Source: a virus. From it: 34,582 nucleotides of DNA. The position numbers and the translations under genes are program-made. The notes under the pieces were generated by a model, which saw only the letters and a list, made by a program, of their open reading frames with translations, did not search any database and was not told where the DNA came from. The stretch spans positions 1 through 34,582 of IMG/VR virus record IMGVR_UViG_3300020478_000028. One strand, given 5' to 3'. This document shows, one piece after another, positions 6,008-13,107 of the stretch. The stretch's first letter is position 1. Each line of letters opens with the position of its first letter.

Positions 6008-7737
6008 TAACCTATGAACTTAGCATACTGCTTAGCAAACTCTTTAACATGTTTTATATCCTCAATAGGAATTATGTTATTTATAGCCATGAATCTAAGT
6101 ATCGCATGTATTCTTTCAGTAGATAGTGTAAGAGAAGGTCTATGTTCCTCAGCACCATCTACACCTATTACTTGCATATCAGATACCCATATTCTAGGCT
6201 CTTCTTGTTTAGCTAACCACTTAAGAGCTTCTAAATCAATAGAGTTTGCACCATATTCTGTTAAGTTATCTATGGCTGACTCATCTAAGCGACCTTTTTG
6301 AGCGATAATTCTTATATCACCATCATGTCCACCTATAGAGTGACCATACCCTACATAACCAGCTATTGTACTAGCTGGTAAAGTATTAACTATTTCTTTA
6401 ATATCCTCATTATAAAAGCCCATACTACCAGAGCAATCAATCATCAAGCTACCACCTGCTATATGTTTTCTTCTCTTAAATACTTTCCTATCAGTTATTA
6501 TTCTATGGACTTGTCTTGGTTTAACACCATATTCTCCTTGAGAAACTGCTAGTTTTTTGAGTGCCTCTATAATAGGTTTAGTTCCTTTAAACCTTCTGTG
6601 TCTAGCTTTACCATGAACACCACCACCATCAGTTCTATAATTAACTCTATGCTTAGCACCTCTAAAATTCTGCTCAGCTTCTTTAGTTATAGAATCTTGT
6701 AGGGATTCACTTAAGTATTTAGGTAACATCATTTGTGGTATGTCATCTAATTCTTTATCATCATCAACAGGATTCAAAGAATCAGTATCTATATACACTT
6801 GGTTGTTACCAAAAGCGTTTTCTTTAATAGAGGGTAAACGCATAATATTATCCACCATACCTCTAACACCATAATAATAATTAGATGTATGAAGTGCATT
6901 ATAAACTCTCCTAGAATAATTAGTTGGTTTATAAAGAATCCTGCGTCTACGGAAACCTTCCTCTTGACTATCGTATACCCACTTATATTTTACTTTATTT
7001 CTATTAACAATATCTAAAGCATGTGATAATTTCCACATACATCTTTGTAATAGATTCTTTATTATATAAAGTTCCTCTGAAACTTTTTCCTCATCAATAA
7101 GTAAAAGACTTGGTAAGTGTCTTTGAATTGCACTCTTAATTACATAGTCTAATTCATTAGAGTCCACACCAAACTGACTATCAGCTTGTACAAAGCCAAA
7201 AGTTTTAATGGTATCATTTGATAAGGATTCAAGTATAACTTCTAAGTCATCACTATTTTTTAACCTAGTGTATAACTCATCTACCAAGTTATCTATATAA
7301 TACTTCTTACTAGCTGTGTTCATCTCTGGTAAGAGTTTCCCAACATTGTAATATCTAGCAGTGCTACCTTTGTATCCTTCCTCACTATCATACTTATCTG
7401 TATACTTACTAGCAGATTGAATCCTTTTCTCAATTACTTTATTAGCAACAGGTAGTACGCATAGAGTTTCAGCAATAGCCATTAAATCCCAATCAATATC
7501 TCCACGATATTTCTTTAAATAAAAATATTTCTTACGCAGGGTTTGTAACAAAACTGCCCTGTTAGTATCGTGGTCTGATTTATATGAAGACTTTGGAATA
7601 GGTATTCCATGTCTATCACTTGGATTTGTTTTACCTTCCTCGTAACTATATACTCTAACTTTATTACCTTGTAAAGCTAGGTTAGGTAAAGAATTAGGTA
7701 GCTTTCTTGCCTTACTTCTAGTCTTAAACAAGGACAT
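6007..7737 (-). CDS. VWA-domain protein, CobT/CoxE-like partner of the AAA+ ATPase
   Basis: The C-terminal third is a von Willebrand A domain with the metal-site motif MIDCSGSMGF at about residue 430, a later D-M-Q-V-I-G strand and a T-x-Y-G-A-N-S segment. The N-terminal 350 residues are helical, with a basic stretch (RRRRILYKP) and an acidic D-D-D-K-E-L-D-D linker before the VWA domain. VWA proteins paired with MoxR- or CobS-type ATPases form chaperone-like machines; CobT of cobaltochelatase has the same layout, and CobS/CobT-like pairs occur in marine phages. The start overlaps the ATPase stop (TAATG), which fits a complex made in fixed ratio. The substrate is unknown. A real cobaltochelatase role is unlikely because no other cobalamin genes are present. 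Confidence 0.8.
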   Translation of the reverse strand: MSLFKTRSKARKLPNSLPNLALQGNKVRVYSYEEGKTNPSDRHGIPIPKSSYKSDHDTNRAVLLQTLRKKYFYLKKYRGDIDWDLMAIAETLCVLPVANKVIEKRIQSASKYTDKYDSEEGYKGSTARYYNVGKLLPEMNTASKKYYIDNLVDELYTRLKNSDDLEVILESLSNDTIKTFGFVQADSQFGVDSNELDYVIKSAIQRHLPSLLLIDEEKVSEELYIIKNLLQRCMWKLSHALDIVNRNKVKYKWVYDSQEEGFRRRRILYKPTNYSRRVYNALHTSNYYYGVRGMVDNIMRLPSIKENAFGNNQVYIDTDSLNPVDDDKELDDIPQMMLPKYLSESLQDSITKEAEQNFRGAKHRVNYRTDGGGVHGKARHRRFKGTKPIIEALKKLAVSQGEYGVKPRQVHRIITDRKVFKRRKHIAGGSLMIDCSGSMGFYNEDIKEIVNTLPASTIAGYVGYGHSIGGHDGDIRIIAQKGRLDESAIDNLTEYGANSIDLEALKWLAKQEEPRIWVSDMQVIGVDGAEEHRPSLTLSTERIHAILRFMAINNIIPIEDIKHVKEFAKQYAKFIG

Positions 7738-8462
7738 TAGTATTGTTCCTCATCTGCTAATTCTGTATCAACACTTACTACTGTTAGTGCTTCGTATACT
7801 GTTTCAGCAAACTCAGGTTTATCCCCAAATACTGCCCAACAAGAGTCCTCTAAAGCAACACCTTGCTTATTAACTAACCTGTCAAGTTCCATGAAACTAC
7901 GAATTGAAGTGTCTGTGTTTTCTAAATCTAACATGACACTAGATATTTTAGGACTTAAACTCTCCACAGCTTTAGGGTGTATGTTCTCTATGTTTATCTT
8001 TATAGGGAACCTATCTCTTAAAGCCTCTGGTAAATCCTCTGGCTCTCCATTCATAGTAGCTATTACTTGGAATCCTTTATTAGGTCTAACAACTTCTTTC
8101 TCCTCGTTAGGAAGTGTTATCTCTGCGAACTCCACATCATCTAGCAATCCGTGTAGTATAGAACTAACATCTTGTCCAGCGTGGTCTATTTCGTTAAGCA
8201 CTAATCTACCACCTTTTTTCCACATCTCAATAGCAACACCATCATTCCATACCATACCATCATTACCTAGTAGTATGTAATGTCCTAACAAGTCTGTTGC
8301 TGTTGTTTCTGGTGTAAGAGTAATAGCTTTCCTACTACGACCTTTACGGATACCAAGTTTCATAGCTGAATAGGTCTTACCTGTACCAGGCTTACCATAG
8401 AGCAATATTCTTGGTGATTTAATTACTTTCTCAAGTAATTTCCATTGGTTTTTAGCTTTCAT
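7737..8462 (-). CDS. AAA+ ATPase of MoxR/CobS type
   Basis: The 241-residue protein shows Walker A LLYGKPGTGKT (about 20-30), Walker B R-L-V-L-N-E-I-D-H-A (86-94), and a sensor region VIATMNGEPEDLPEALRDRF (about 132-152) whose A-T-M-N and L-R-D-R-F are typical of MoxR, CbbQ and CobS ATPases. It is shorter than most MoxR proteins, with a reduced lid and an acidic tail. It should form a hexamer that remodels a target protein through the VWA partner encoded next. Its start overlaps the stop of the preceding gene (ATGA), and its end overlaps the VWA start. Confidence 0.85.
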   Translation of the reverse strand: MKAKNQWKLLEKVIKSPRILLYGKPGTGKTYSAMKLGIRKGRSRKAITLTPETTATDLLGHYILLGNDGMVWNDGVAIEMWKKGGRLVLNEIDHAGQDVSSILHGLLDDVEFAEITLPNEEKEVVRPNKGFQVIATMNGEPEDLPEALRDRFPIKINIENIHPKAVESLSPKISSVMLDLENTDTSIRSFMELDRLVNKQGVALEDSCWAVFGDKPEFAETVYEALTVVSVDTELADEEQY

Positions 8463-8968
8463 TCTTCTTCTTCTCCCTCTTTTTTAAGTAGACTCTCTAC
8501 TTCACTAATAAAATTAGAAGTAATAGAGTCCGTATCCATTTCTGTCCACAGCTCATAAGTTTCCTCATTAACTTGGACTACTTCAGGAACTTCTGGTAGT
8601 AAGTTAAATGCCTCAGCAGGTATATCTAGCATACCTGTATGGCTATTCTCATAGTCATCAGAGAAAACAAATTCCCATACTGTCCTGTAATGTACATCAG
8701 TTGGCTCTCCAGATTTATAATGATGTGGAACTACCAACCTTAGAAACACAGGGAACTTCCTGTCTATCTGCTTTTCCACTTCATCATCAAACAACCAATT
8801 TGGTAGACTTCTATTGTATTGTAAATCTACCGACAAGTCGTTTAGATATTCAAGAATATCCCTTGTGATAGCACAATGACTCTTAATCGTTGCATCACTA
8901 AGTTCTTTTCCTAAATTATCTAGTATGTCCTGTAATTCTGGATTCAATCCTTCATCACTATCTTTCAT
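8459..8968 (-). CDS. Unknown acidic protein of the ATPase operon
   Basis: The start is the ATG at 8968, which overlaps the upstream stop (ATGA) and has AAGGA a few bases ahead; a longer frame to 8998 lacks such a site. The product of about 169 residues is acidic, with helical N-terminal sequence, a central W-E-F-V-F-S-D-D-Y segment and an E-E-E tail. I recognise no domain. Because it is coupled to the AAA+ and VWA genes it may be a third component or adaptor of that machine. Confidence 0.65.
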   Translation of the reverse strand: MKDSDEGLNPELQDILDNLGKELSDATIKSHCAITRDILEYLNDLSVDLQYNRSLPNWLFDDEVEKQIDRKFPVFLRLVVPHHYKSGEPTDVHYRTVWEFVFSDDYENSHTGMLDIPAEAFNLLPEVPEVVQVNEETYELWTEMDTDSITSNFISEVESLLKKEGEEEE

Positions 8969-9312
8969 ACCTTTTCCTTTCCTATACAGCAAGGGCAAAA
9001 CATTTTACCCTCGTTTAAATAACCCTGTTCCTCGTATTTATCTATGCAATTACCACATAAAGCACGAGTTTGTAACCATAGATAAACTGAGATTGATTCT
9101 CCTTGTTCATCTACTACATTAATTTGGTCGTTACACATATCACATATCCAAAAGTCATCAGTTAAACCTGTGTCTAATAGAGTATCTATATATATAACAC
9201 CACTATCTTCATTCTGCTTACGCATTTTCTCTGCGTACTCTCTATCATTAGCCCTATGTAAGACAGGATTTGATACTATTAAATCAATTTCATCATCACT
9301 ATACATGGTCAT
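8965..9312 (-). CDS. Zinc-ribbon protein with three CxxC motifs
   Basis: This 115-residue protein has an acidic N-terminal half. Its C-terminal half carries CDMC, CGNC and CPCC, enough for one or two zinc sites. GGGAG stands 8 bases before the start. It overlaps the upstream small zinc-finger gene by 14 bases and the downstream gene by four. Its function is unknown. Ribbon proteins in phage operons often bind nucleic acid or act as protein adaptors. Confidence 0.65.
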   Translation of the reverse strand: MTMYSDDEIDLIVSNPVLHRANDREYAEKMRKQNEDSGVIYIDTLLDTGLTDDFWICDMCNDQINVVDEQGESISVYLWLQTRALCGNCIDKYEEQGYLNEGKMFCPCCIGKEKV

Positions 9313-9499
9313 GGTTACAACTCCCTTCCATAGGTACAGCTAATCTCTGTGTAGTAACATCTGAATCGCACCTCGTACACCTAATAATAATTTCCCCATC
9401 ACTAGAGAAAGCAACTTCTAATCTCTCTTTAGTGGTTACACCACTAGGCATAGTTCTAATACAATTCTTACAATGAATAAACATTATATTCTTAGCCAT
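9299..9499 (-). CDS. Small Cys/His zinc-finger-like protein
   Basis: The 66-residue product carries CKNC near the start, CTRC at about 41-44, and a final C-N-H-D-H. That pattern suits a zinc ribbon followed by a second metal-ligand cluster. It starts within the stop of the upstream gene (TAATG) and overlaps the next gene, so it is firmly embedded in the operon. No family is assigned. Confidence 0.6.
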   Translation of the reverse strand: MAKNIMFIHCKNCIRTMPSGVTTKERLEVAFSSDGEIIIRCTRCDSDVTTQRLAVPMEGSCNHDHV

Positions 9500-10086
9500 T
9501 ATTCTTCCTCGCTCTCTGTGTTAAGAACTTCCTTTATAAAGTCATCAACTGATGATGAATTTAGTTCCTCTACTAAATCACTATCAGAAGTAACTATCAT
9601 AGATGAGATAACATCTGGTTGTCCTAGCACAATAGCAATAGGAAAATCAATCTCGTGGTTGTCCATTAACTTAGCCCACTGCTTATCCTTTGTAATCATA
9701 TGGACACCAGATAGTAATACTTCTTTAAATACCTTTGCTATATCCTCATCAGATTTACAATCCTTTAAATTAACGACACCATCACTGATGCCTTCTGTGA
9801 ATACATCTGCTACAAAATGACACCAACTTTCTAGTATATGCTTAGTATTTTCCTCTACTAATTTCATAAAATAGTCGTGCATTAATTCAACAGGACTATT
9901 TTTAGGTGCAAATACTTTATCTCTTGTTACCATTTTTCCATCTTTTATATCAAAAGAGGTTAAAGCAAATATTCTAGGTGAGAATCCGTCATAACTTAAC
10001 AAAGGATTAAACCCAAGCTGTTTAGCTTTCTCTACCATTCTGTCAAAGCTATCTCTAAACTCATCAAAACCATCATCACTAGCCAT
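9499..10086 (-). CDS. Unknown protein, 195 residues
   Basis: It has GGGAGAG about 8 bases before the start. The N-terminus is helical and charged, the middle has beta-like segments (PRIFALTSFDI) and the C-terminal 30 residues are strongly acidic, like several other products of this operon. I recognise no motif. Its position suggests a job linked to the ATPase and VWA machine or to early takeover of the host. Confidence 0.6.
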   Translation of the reverse strand: MASDDGFDEFRDSFDRMVEKAKQLGFNPLLSYDGFSPRIFALTSFDIKDGKMVTRDKVFAPKNSPVELMHDYFMKLVEENTKHILESWCHFVADVFTEGISDGVVNLKDCKSDEDIAKVFKEVLLSGVHMITKDKQWAKLMDNHEIDFPIAIVLGQPDVISSMIVTSDSDLVEELNSSSVDDFIKEVLNTESEEE

Positions 10087-10102
10087 ATTTCACTCTCCCT
10101 TT

Positions 10103-10444
10103 CTACTGTTCCTCTTCATGAGCCATGCCTTCGTTCTCATACTTTATAAGAAGGTACACATATCCTTTAGCACCTTCTCTATAAGTAGAGCGAAACCTAT
10201 AGCCCGTATCAGAGAACACTTCTCTTAATTTAGTTACCCTCGTTCTTATACTTCCTTGTGAGTAAGAATTATCGGGCAACATATCCATAACAAACTCTTT
10301 GTTAGGATTTTTTCTAGCTTTATCTAAAATACTTTTGTTCTTTTTAAAGTATTTCAATCGCCTTTCATCATTTGTTAATGGAGTTCTACCTTTAATCTTA
10401 TTAATTCTAGGTTTGAACTCATTACCAATTTCTTTTGTACTCAT
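10103..10444 (-). CDS. Small basic protein, possible winged-helix DNA binder
   Basis: The 113-residue product is strongly basic in its first 50 residues. Around residues 55-100 it has N-S-Y-S-Q-G-S-I-R-T-R-V-T-K-L-R-E and then an R-F-R-S-T-Y-R-E-G turn with Y-V-Y-L-L-I strand, which looks like a recognition helix followed by a wing. It is the first gene of the operon, with AAGGAG six bases before the ATG. Directly upstream lies the large structured element at 10465-11084, which would be its leader if both are on one transcript. A regulatory role is plausible but unproven. Confidence 0.55.
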   Translation of the reverse strand: MSTKEIGNEFKPRINKIKGRTPLTNDERRLKYFKKNKSILDKARKNPNKEFVMDMLPDNSYSQGSIRTRVTKLREVFSDTGYRFRSTYREGAKGYVYLLIKYENEGMAHEEEQ

Positions 10445-10464
10445 GCTATCTCCTTCCTTTATAA

Positions 10465-11084
10465 ATAGCTAAGAGCGTACACTAACTTGAATCGCAATAG
10501 ATAATAAGGGGGATTATCTACAACAGCATACGCTCTTAGCTATCTACTTTCGGTCATCAGTTTGAAACAGGGCTGTAAATAACTGACTCCTACTCATAGA
10601 TAGCCCCGACTTGCTACATATAAGACACTATGCAAACAAAAGGGGTACTTAACAACCCTATAAACATGTGCCTCATAGATAGCCTAGAACAGACACTAAT
10701 CCATGAGATGTTGCCAAAGGTTTACTTCCAACTCGTATCTTCGCTTCCTGCTAACTTGTTGTTTATCTTTTAGGTGTAGTTGTTACACTACGGCTCACAT
10801 CAGGGTAGTCAATGTTTTACTTATAGCTATAAGTGTATCTGTTCTAAGCTATCTACCTTATAGATAGCACGATACTTACAACTTGTCCGAATAACTTTTA
10901 TAGGTTGCTTTGCAACAGAGAGAACATCAGCTCTTGTATAAGTATCGTGCTACCTACTAACCTTACGCAAGTGTCCAAACTTGTTATTACTTAGTAAGTA
11001 GCTGGGCTTAGCGTAGATTAACCACGCATACTCGTAGCTTTAACAATATAGCTCATAACTATATACGAGATATGGTTAAGCCCA
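10465..11084 (-). ncRNA. Candidate large multi-helix structured RNA, about 620 nt
   Basis: No credible ORF lies here, but the stretch is covered by stems. Pairs (plus coordinates) are: 11077-11084 with 11003-11010, 8 bp; 10991-11002 with 10949-10960, 12 bp; 10939-10952 with 10865-10878, 14 bp perfect; 10835-10855 with 10676-10696, 21 bp; 10665-10672 with 10624-10632, 8 bp with a bulge; 10597-10604 with 10539-10546, 8 bp; 10581-10587 with 10556-10562, 7 bp; 10529-10543 with 10465-10479, 15 bp perfect. The five imperfect positions in these stems are C-A on the plus strand but G-U on the minus strand, so the RNA is most likely minus-sense, like the flanking genes. Several helices abut with no gap. 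It could be a free RNA of the GOLLD/ROOL kind or a giant leader for the 10444-6007 operon. No promoter is clear. Confidence 0.6.
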
Positions 11085-11086
11085 AT

Positions 11087-11116
11087 AAAAAAGGTGCGTA
11101 TATACTACGCACCTTT
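11087..11116 (-). terminator. Intrinsic terminator after the Cys-rich gene
   Basis: An 11-bp stem (11090-11100 with 11106-11116, core GGTGCGTA) with a 5-base loop is followed on the minus strand by TTTTTTATT. It lies 24 bases beyond the stop of the 11140-11589 gene. It also ends three bases before the first helix of the large structured element, so it may instead be that element's first hairpin. On the plus strand the T-run after the stem is weak. Confidence 0.75.
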
Positions 11117-11139
11117 ATAGTTCTTATATATAAGGACTA

Positions 11140-11589
11140 CTAACAGTAGTCGCATACCATACTGTAAGGTAGCTTTAAACTACATGTCTTACAGTAAGGC
11201 TCAAACAATTCCTTATGACTAGAGCAACAACCTTCCTCTATCTCATGGTTGTATACACTATCCTCATATAGGAGTAGTTTGCTTTCATAGTCAGCATCAG
11301 TAACACTATCAGTATTACCTTCCTTTATAGAGTTATCCTTTATAGCAATCGTATCGTGAATACTAGCTAAGTATTCCTCGTGTTCCTTACTATCTACCTT
11401 AAAGTCTACCTCTCTACAAGAGTAACAAGCTCTAGTAGAGGAAGTATTCTTACGGCAGAATATACAAGTTCCTTCTGGACTTGGTATATCAGGTCTTATA
11501 GTAGGCTCTCTCATACTAGATATGGTAGAGCCTTCTTTATATACACCCTTAGGATAACCTGTAATCTTATCTATTTTCTTATTAGTCAT
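11140..11589 (-). CDS. Cys-rich protein with several CxxC pairs
   Basis: AGGGGA lies a few bases before the ATG at 11589, and a terminator follows the stop, so this looks like a one-gene unit. The 149-residue product has CIFC and C-Y-S-C pairs at about 42-58, an acidic middle part, and a C-terminal cluster with C-C-S-S-H, C-K-T-C and a closing CDYC. Two zinc-binding modules separated by a linker are likely. Its function is unknown. An overlapping plus-strand ORF (11380-11748) has no ribosome site and no protein-like features. Confidence 0.65.
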   Translation of the reverse strand: MTNKKIDKITGYPKGVYKEGSTISSMREPTIRPDIPSPEGTCIFCRKNTSSTRACYSCREVDFKVDSKEHEEYLASIHDTIAIKDNSIKEGNTDSVTDADYESKLLLYEDSVYNHEIEEGCCSSHKELFEPYCKTCSLKLPYSMVCDYC

Positions 11590-12046
11590 AGATTCCCCTT
11601 TATACTTTATGTGTATATGTATAAATACACCGAGATTTTTTCTCGCAACTTCAACCTAACACCTTCTACTATGTTTAGTAAGAGTATATACTTGAATGAC
11701 TTGACAACCCCTATGCGGTGTTACTATGCACATACGATATATATTTAAATATATAGATGAAAAAAAAATTTAATATTTTTTTTCTATATAGCCCTATGAA
11801 AGTATTAATTTGTTACTTCGCATTAAATCAATAGAGCTGAGAGGGGTTCACATTTTTATATATAAACATTATGCATACTCATAGACTATACATATTCATA
11901 GACTATGCATACTCATATGACTATACATAAGTAATAGGGCTGAGAATGATTGACTCGCATATGCATATTTATTGTGATTTAGAGCTGTTGAATTTTCCTA
12001 TGCGTAAAAAAAATTTTTTAGATTTTACCCTTATATACTCTATATA
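11590..12046. other. Gene-free AT-rich control region with iterons
   Basis: No gene is visible here. Items seen are a CGAGA/TCTCG hairpin (about 11631-11645), a TTGACA at 11701-11706 without a good -10 at the usual distance, and a run of eight A and T-rich tracts at 11760-11790. There are two partly similar blocks containing AGCTGAGA (11834) and GGCTGAGA (11938), the tandem iterons at 11871-11922, and AGCTGTTG-led sequence at 11983-12006 that recurs at 12873-12897. The mix of iterons, AT-rich DNA and divergent flanking transcription is what a replication origin or master control region would show, but no initiator protein is recognised in the window. Confidence 0.5.
11871..11922 (+). repeat. 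Three tandem 17-18 bp iterons
   Basis: Copies lie at 11871-11887, 11888-11904 and 11905-11922, with a partial fourth from 11923. The consensus is ATGCATACTCATAGACT, and copies differ from it at one to three positions. There is no spacer between copies, so this is not a CRISPR array. Direct iterons of this length usually bind a replication initiator or repressor. Confidence 0.75.
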
Positions 12047-12055
12047 TGGTATAAT
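12047..12055 (+). promoter_or_regulatory. Extended -10 promoter, TGGTATAAT
   Basis: A perfect TATAAT (12050-12055) is preceded by TG at the extended -10 position. There is no good -35, which extended -10 promoters do not need. The predicted start is near 12062, at the foot of a strong hairpin. No ORF follows on this strand before the terminator at 12291-12317, so it probably drives an untranslated RNA. Confidence 0.65.
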
Positions 12056-12061
12056 TAATTA

Positions 12062-12317
12062 TAGAGAAAAACCCAACAAAATTAGGCTTTTTCTCTGAGC
12101 GACCAAATAAGCCGATTTAAGACCTAGTTTTTGAATCTGGGCTACAACTACCCACAAAAGCCCAAGATATGTCTTAGAATCAATCCTCGCAGGGCTTAGC
12201 CCTATTCTGTAAGCAATAAAAGAATCTTAGATATATATTTTGATTAGGTTTATTTTATGCATTATGCATAGGGGCAGGGCATAAAAAAAAGCCCCTCTAT
12301 TCCTAGAGGGGCTTTTT
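12062..12317 (+). ncRNA. Candidate promoter-to-terminator small RNA, about 255 nt
   Basis: The stretch runs from an extended -10 promoter to an intrinsic terminator and holds no credible ORF. It can form a 5' hairpin (12063-12074 with 12085-12096, 11 of 12 paired). A long bent hairpin follows (12116-12123 with 12171-12178, then 12135-12143 with 12159-12168 around one bulged A), and then a small GGGC/GCCC hairpin (12191-12203). One pair, T12117 with G12177, is a wobble only in the plus sense, which agrees with the promoter. It is transcribed toward, and shares its terminator with, the opposing gene at 12326-12757. Its function is unknown: a regulatory RNA or an origin-linked transcript are options. 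Confidence 0.5.
12283..12317. terminator. Bidirectional intrinsic terminator
   Basis: A 9-bp GC-rich perfect stem, GCCCCTCTA at 12291-12299 with its complement at 12304-12312 and loop TTCC, is flanked by eight A on the left and five T on the right. It can stop the plus-strand RNA starting near 12062 and the minus-strand gene whose stop lies at 12326. Confidence 0.9.
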
Positions 12318-12325
12318 AGTTTAGC

Positions 12326-12757
12326 TTAGTAATCTAAAGGACTTCCTTTAAATTTAGCGTTCATGTAGGCTTTGCATTGTTTCTTAGTAGGGACTTGTCC
12401 TGCGAACTCTTTCGCAATTCCATCTCCACTAATCAACTTCATGAAAGTCGGGGACATTTGTCCATTCGCTAGGGGCTTTAATGCTTTCCTATTGAATGGA
12501 CTTGGGCTTACTTCCATAAGGGCTTTAAATTGCTCTACGCTCTCGTATTGCTTTAGCACCCCTAGAGGAATAAATTTTCCAGAGTCATCAAAGTTTCCTA
12601 TTATGTATCTGGTTTTCCCTTCGCTTTCCTCATCATAAAATAAAGAGTTATTACCCCTTACTTTAGTGATTCGCCAAGACCTACTCCCACTCGTATAGAC
12701 TGTTCTATACGTTTGGAAAAGGTCATCATGCTTTTTAGTCTTTTCTTTTTTAGTCAT
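12326..12757 (-). CDS. Unknown protein, 143 residues
   Basis: I start it at the ATG at 12757 because AGGAG lies 7 bases ahead; a GTG at 12775 in the same frame would include that ribosome site. The product has a basic N-terminus, a beta-rich middle (WRITKVRG, FYDEESEGKTRYIIGNF) and a C-terminal Pro/Lys-rich part. No family is recognised. It stands alone between a divergent control region and a bidirectional terminator, so it is separately regulated and may be an early protein. Confidence 0.65.
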   Translation of the reverse strand: MTKKEKTKKHDDLFQTYRTVYTSGSRSWRITKVRGNNSLFYDEESEGKTRYIIGNFDDSGKFIPLGVLKQYESVEQFKALMEVSPSPFNRKALKPLANGQMSPTFMKLISGDGIAKEFAGQVPTKKQCKAYMNAKFKGSPLDY

Positions 12758-12779
12758 GTGATTACTCCTAATCACTCAC

Positions 12780-12838
12780 GATTCAAGTTTTATGAATCTG
12801 TTAATTTTCAAATCTAACAGAATCTCAAATCTAGTCAA
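12780..12838 (-). promoter_or_regulatory. Probable promoter and operator of the 12757-12326 gene
   Basis: On the minus strand TTGACT (12833-12838) is a good -35 with TTAGATT-like sequence about 15-16 bases on as a weak -10. The stretch after TTGACT shares the AGATTT and AGATTCT words with the late promoter at 33801. An imperfect 10-bp inverted repeat (12794-12803 with 12815-12824, one mismatch) and a 6-bp one (12780-12785 with 12793-12798) lie between promoter and gene and could be operators or leader hairpins. Confidence 0.45.
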
Positions 12839-13004
12839 GCACCAATCGGACACCACAAGATTATTTTTTTAAAGCTGTTGGAATCTTTCTATGTGTAGTC
12901 GTGTATGCATAGGGGCTTGTGTGTGTAAATCGTTTCAATGCATAGGAATATATTTTCAATCAATAGTGGGACACATAGGGGCATATATGCACATACAGGC
13001 ACAT

Positions 13005-13043
13005 AATCTAGATGTAAAGTTTAGATTTAGATTTCCTATATAC
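13005..13043 (+). promoter_or_regulatory. Copy of the late promoter/operator element
   Basis: AATCTA, then TTTAGATTTAGATT and C-TATATAC occur here in the same order and spacing as at 33791-33828 ahead of the scaffold gene. Here the -35 hexamer is degenerate (GTAAAG in place of TTGACT) while the -10-like TATATAC is kept. It may be an activator- or repressor-controlled version of the same promoter, reading toward the terminase block. Confidence 0.5.
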
Positions 13044-13107
13044 GCTCACGCATTATGCGTATGCGTGTGTATGCGAGGGGGGATTTAACCTAGCTACCCC
13101 CTATATT

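Noticed and set aside
10484-10500. T-loop-like GATTCAAGT inside the last helix of the structured element
   Set aside because: No acceptor, D or anticodon arms fit around it, so it is not a tRNA.
10538-10566. Hammerhead-like CTGATGA and CGAAA on the minus strand
   Set aside because: Only two bases separate the core halves, so stem II cannot form, and no matching cleavage triplet with stems I and III is present.
11380-11748. Plus-strand ORF of 122 codons
   Set aside because: It has no ribosome site and overlaps a minus-strand gene that has a good ribosome site, CxxC motifs and a terminator.
11871-11930. CRISPR array
   Set aside because: The repeats are directly adjacent with no spacers, and no cas gene is present.
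12372-12638. Plus-strand ORF of 88 codons
   Set aside because: It is a shadow of the minus-strand gene at 12326-12757, which has AGGAG and its own terminator.
12891-13088. Cys-rich plus-strand ORF of 65 codons
   Set aside because: The cysteines come from alternating TGTG sequence; there is no ribosome site and the composition is unlike the real genes.
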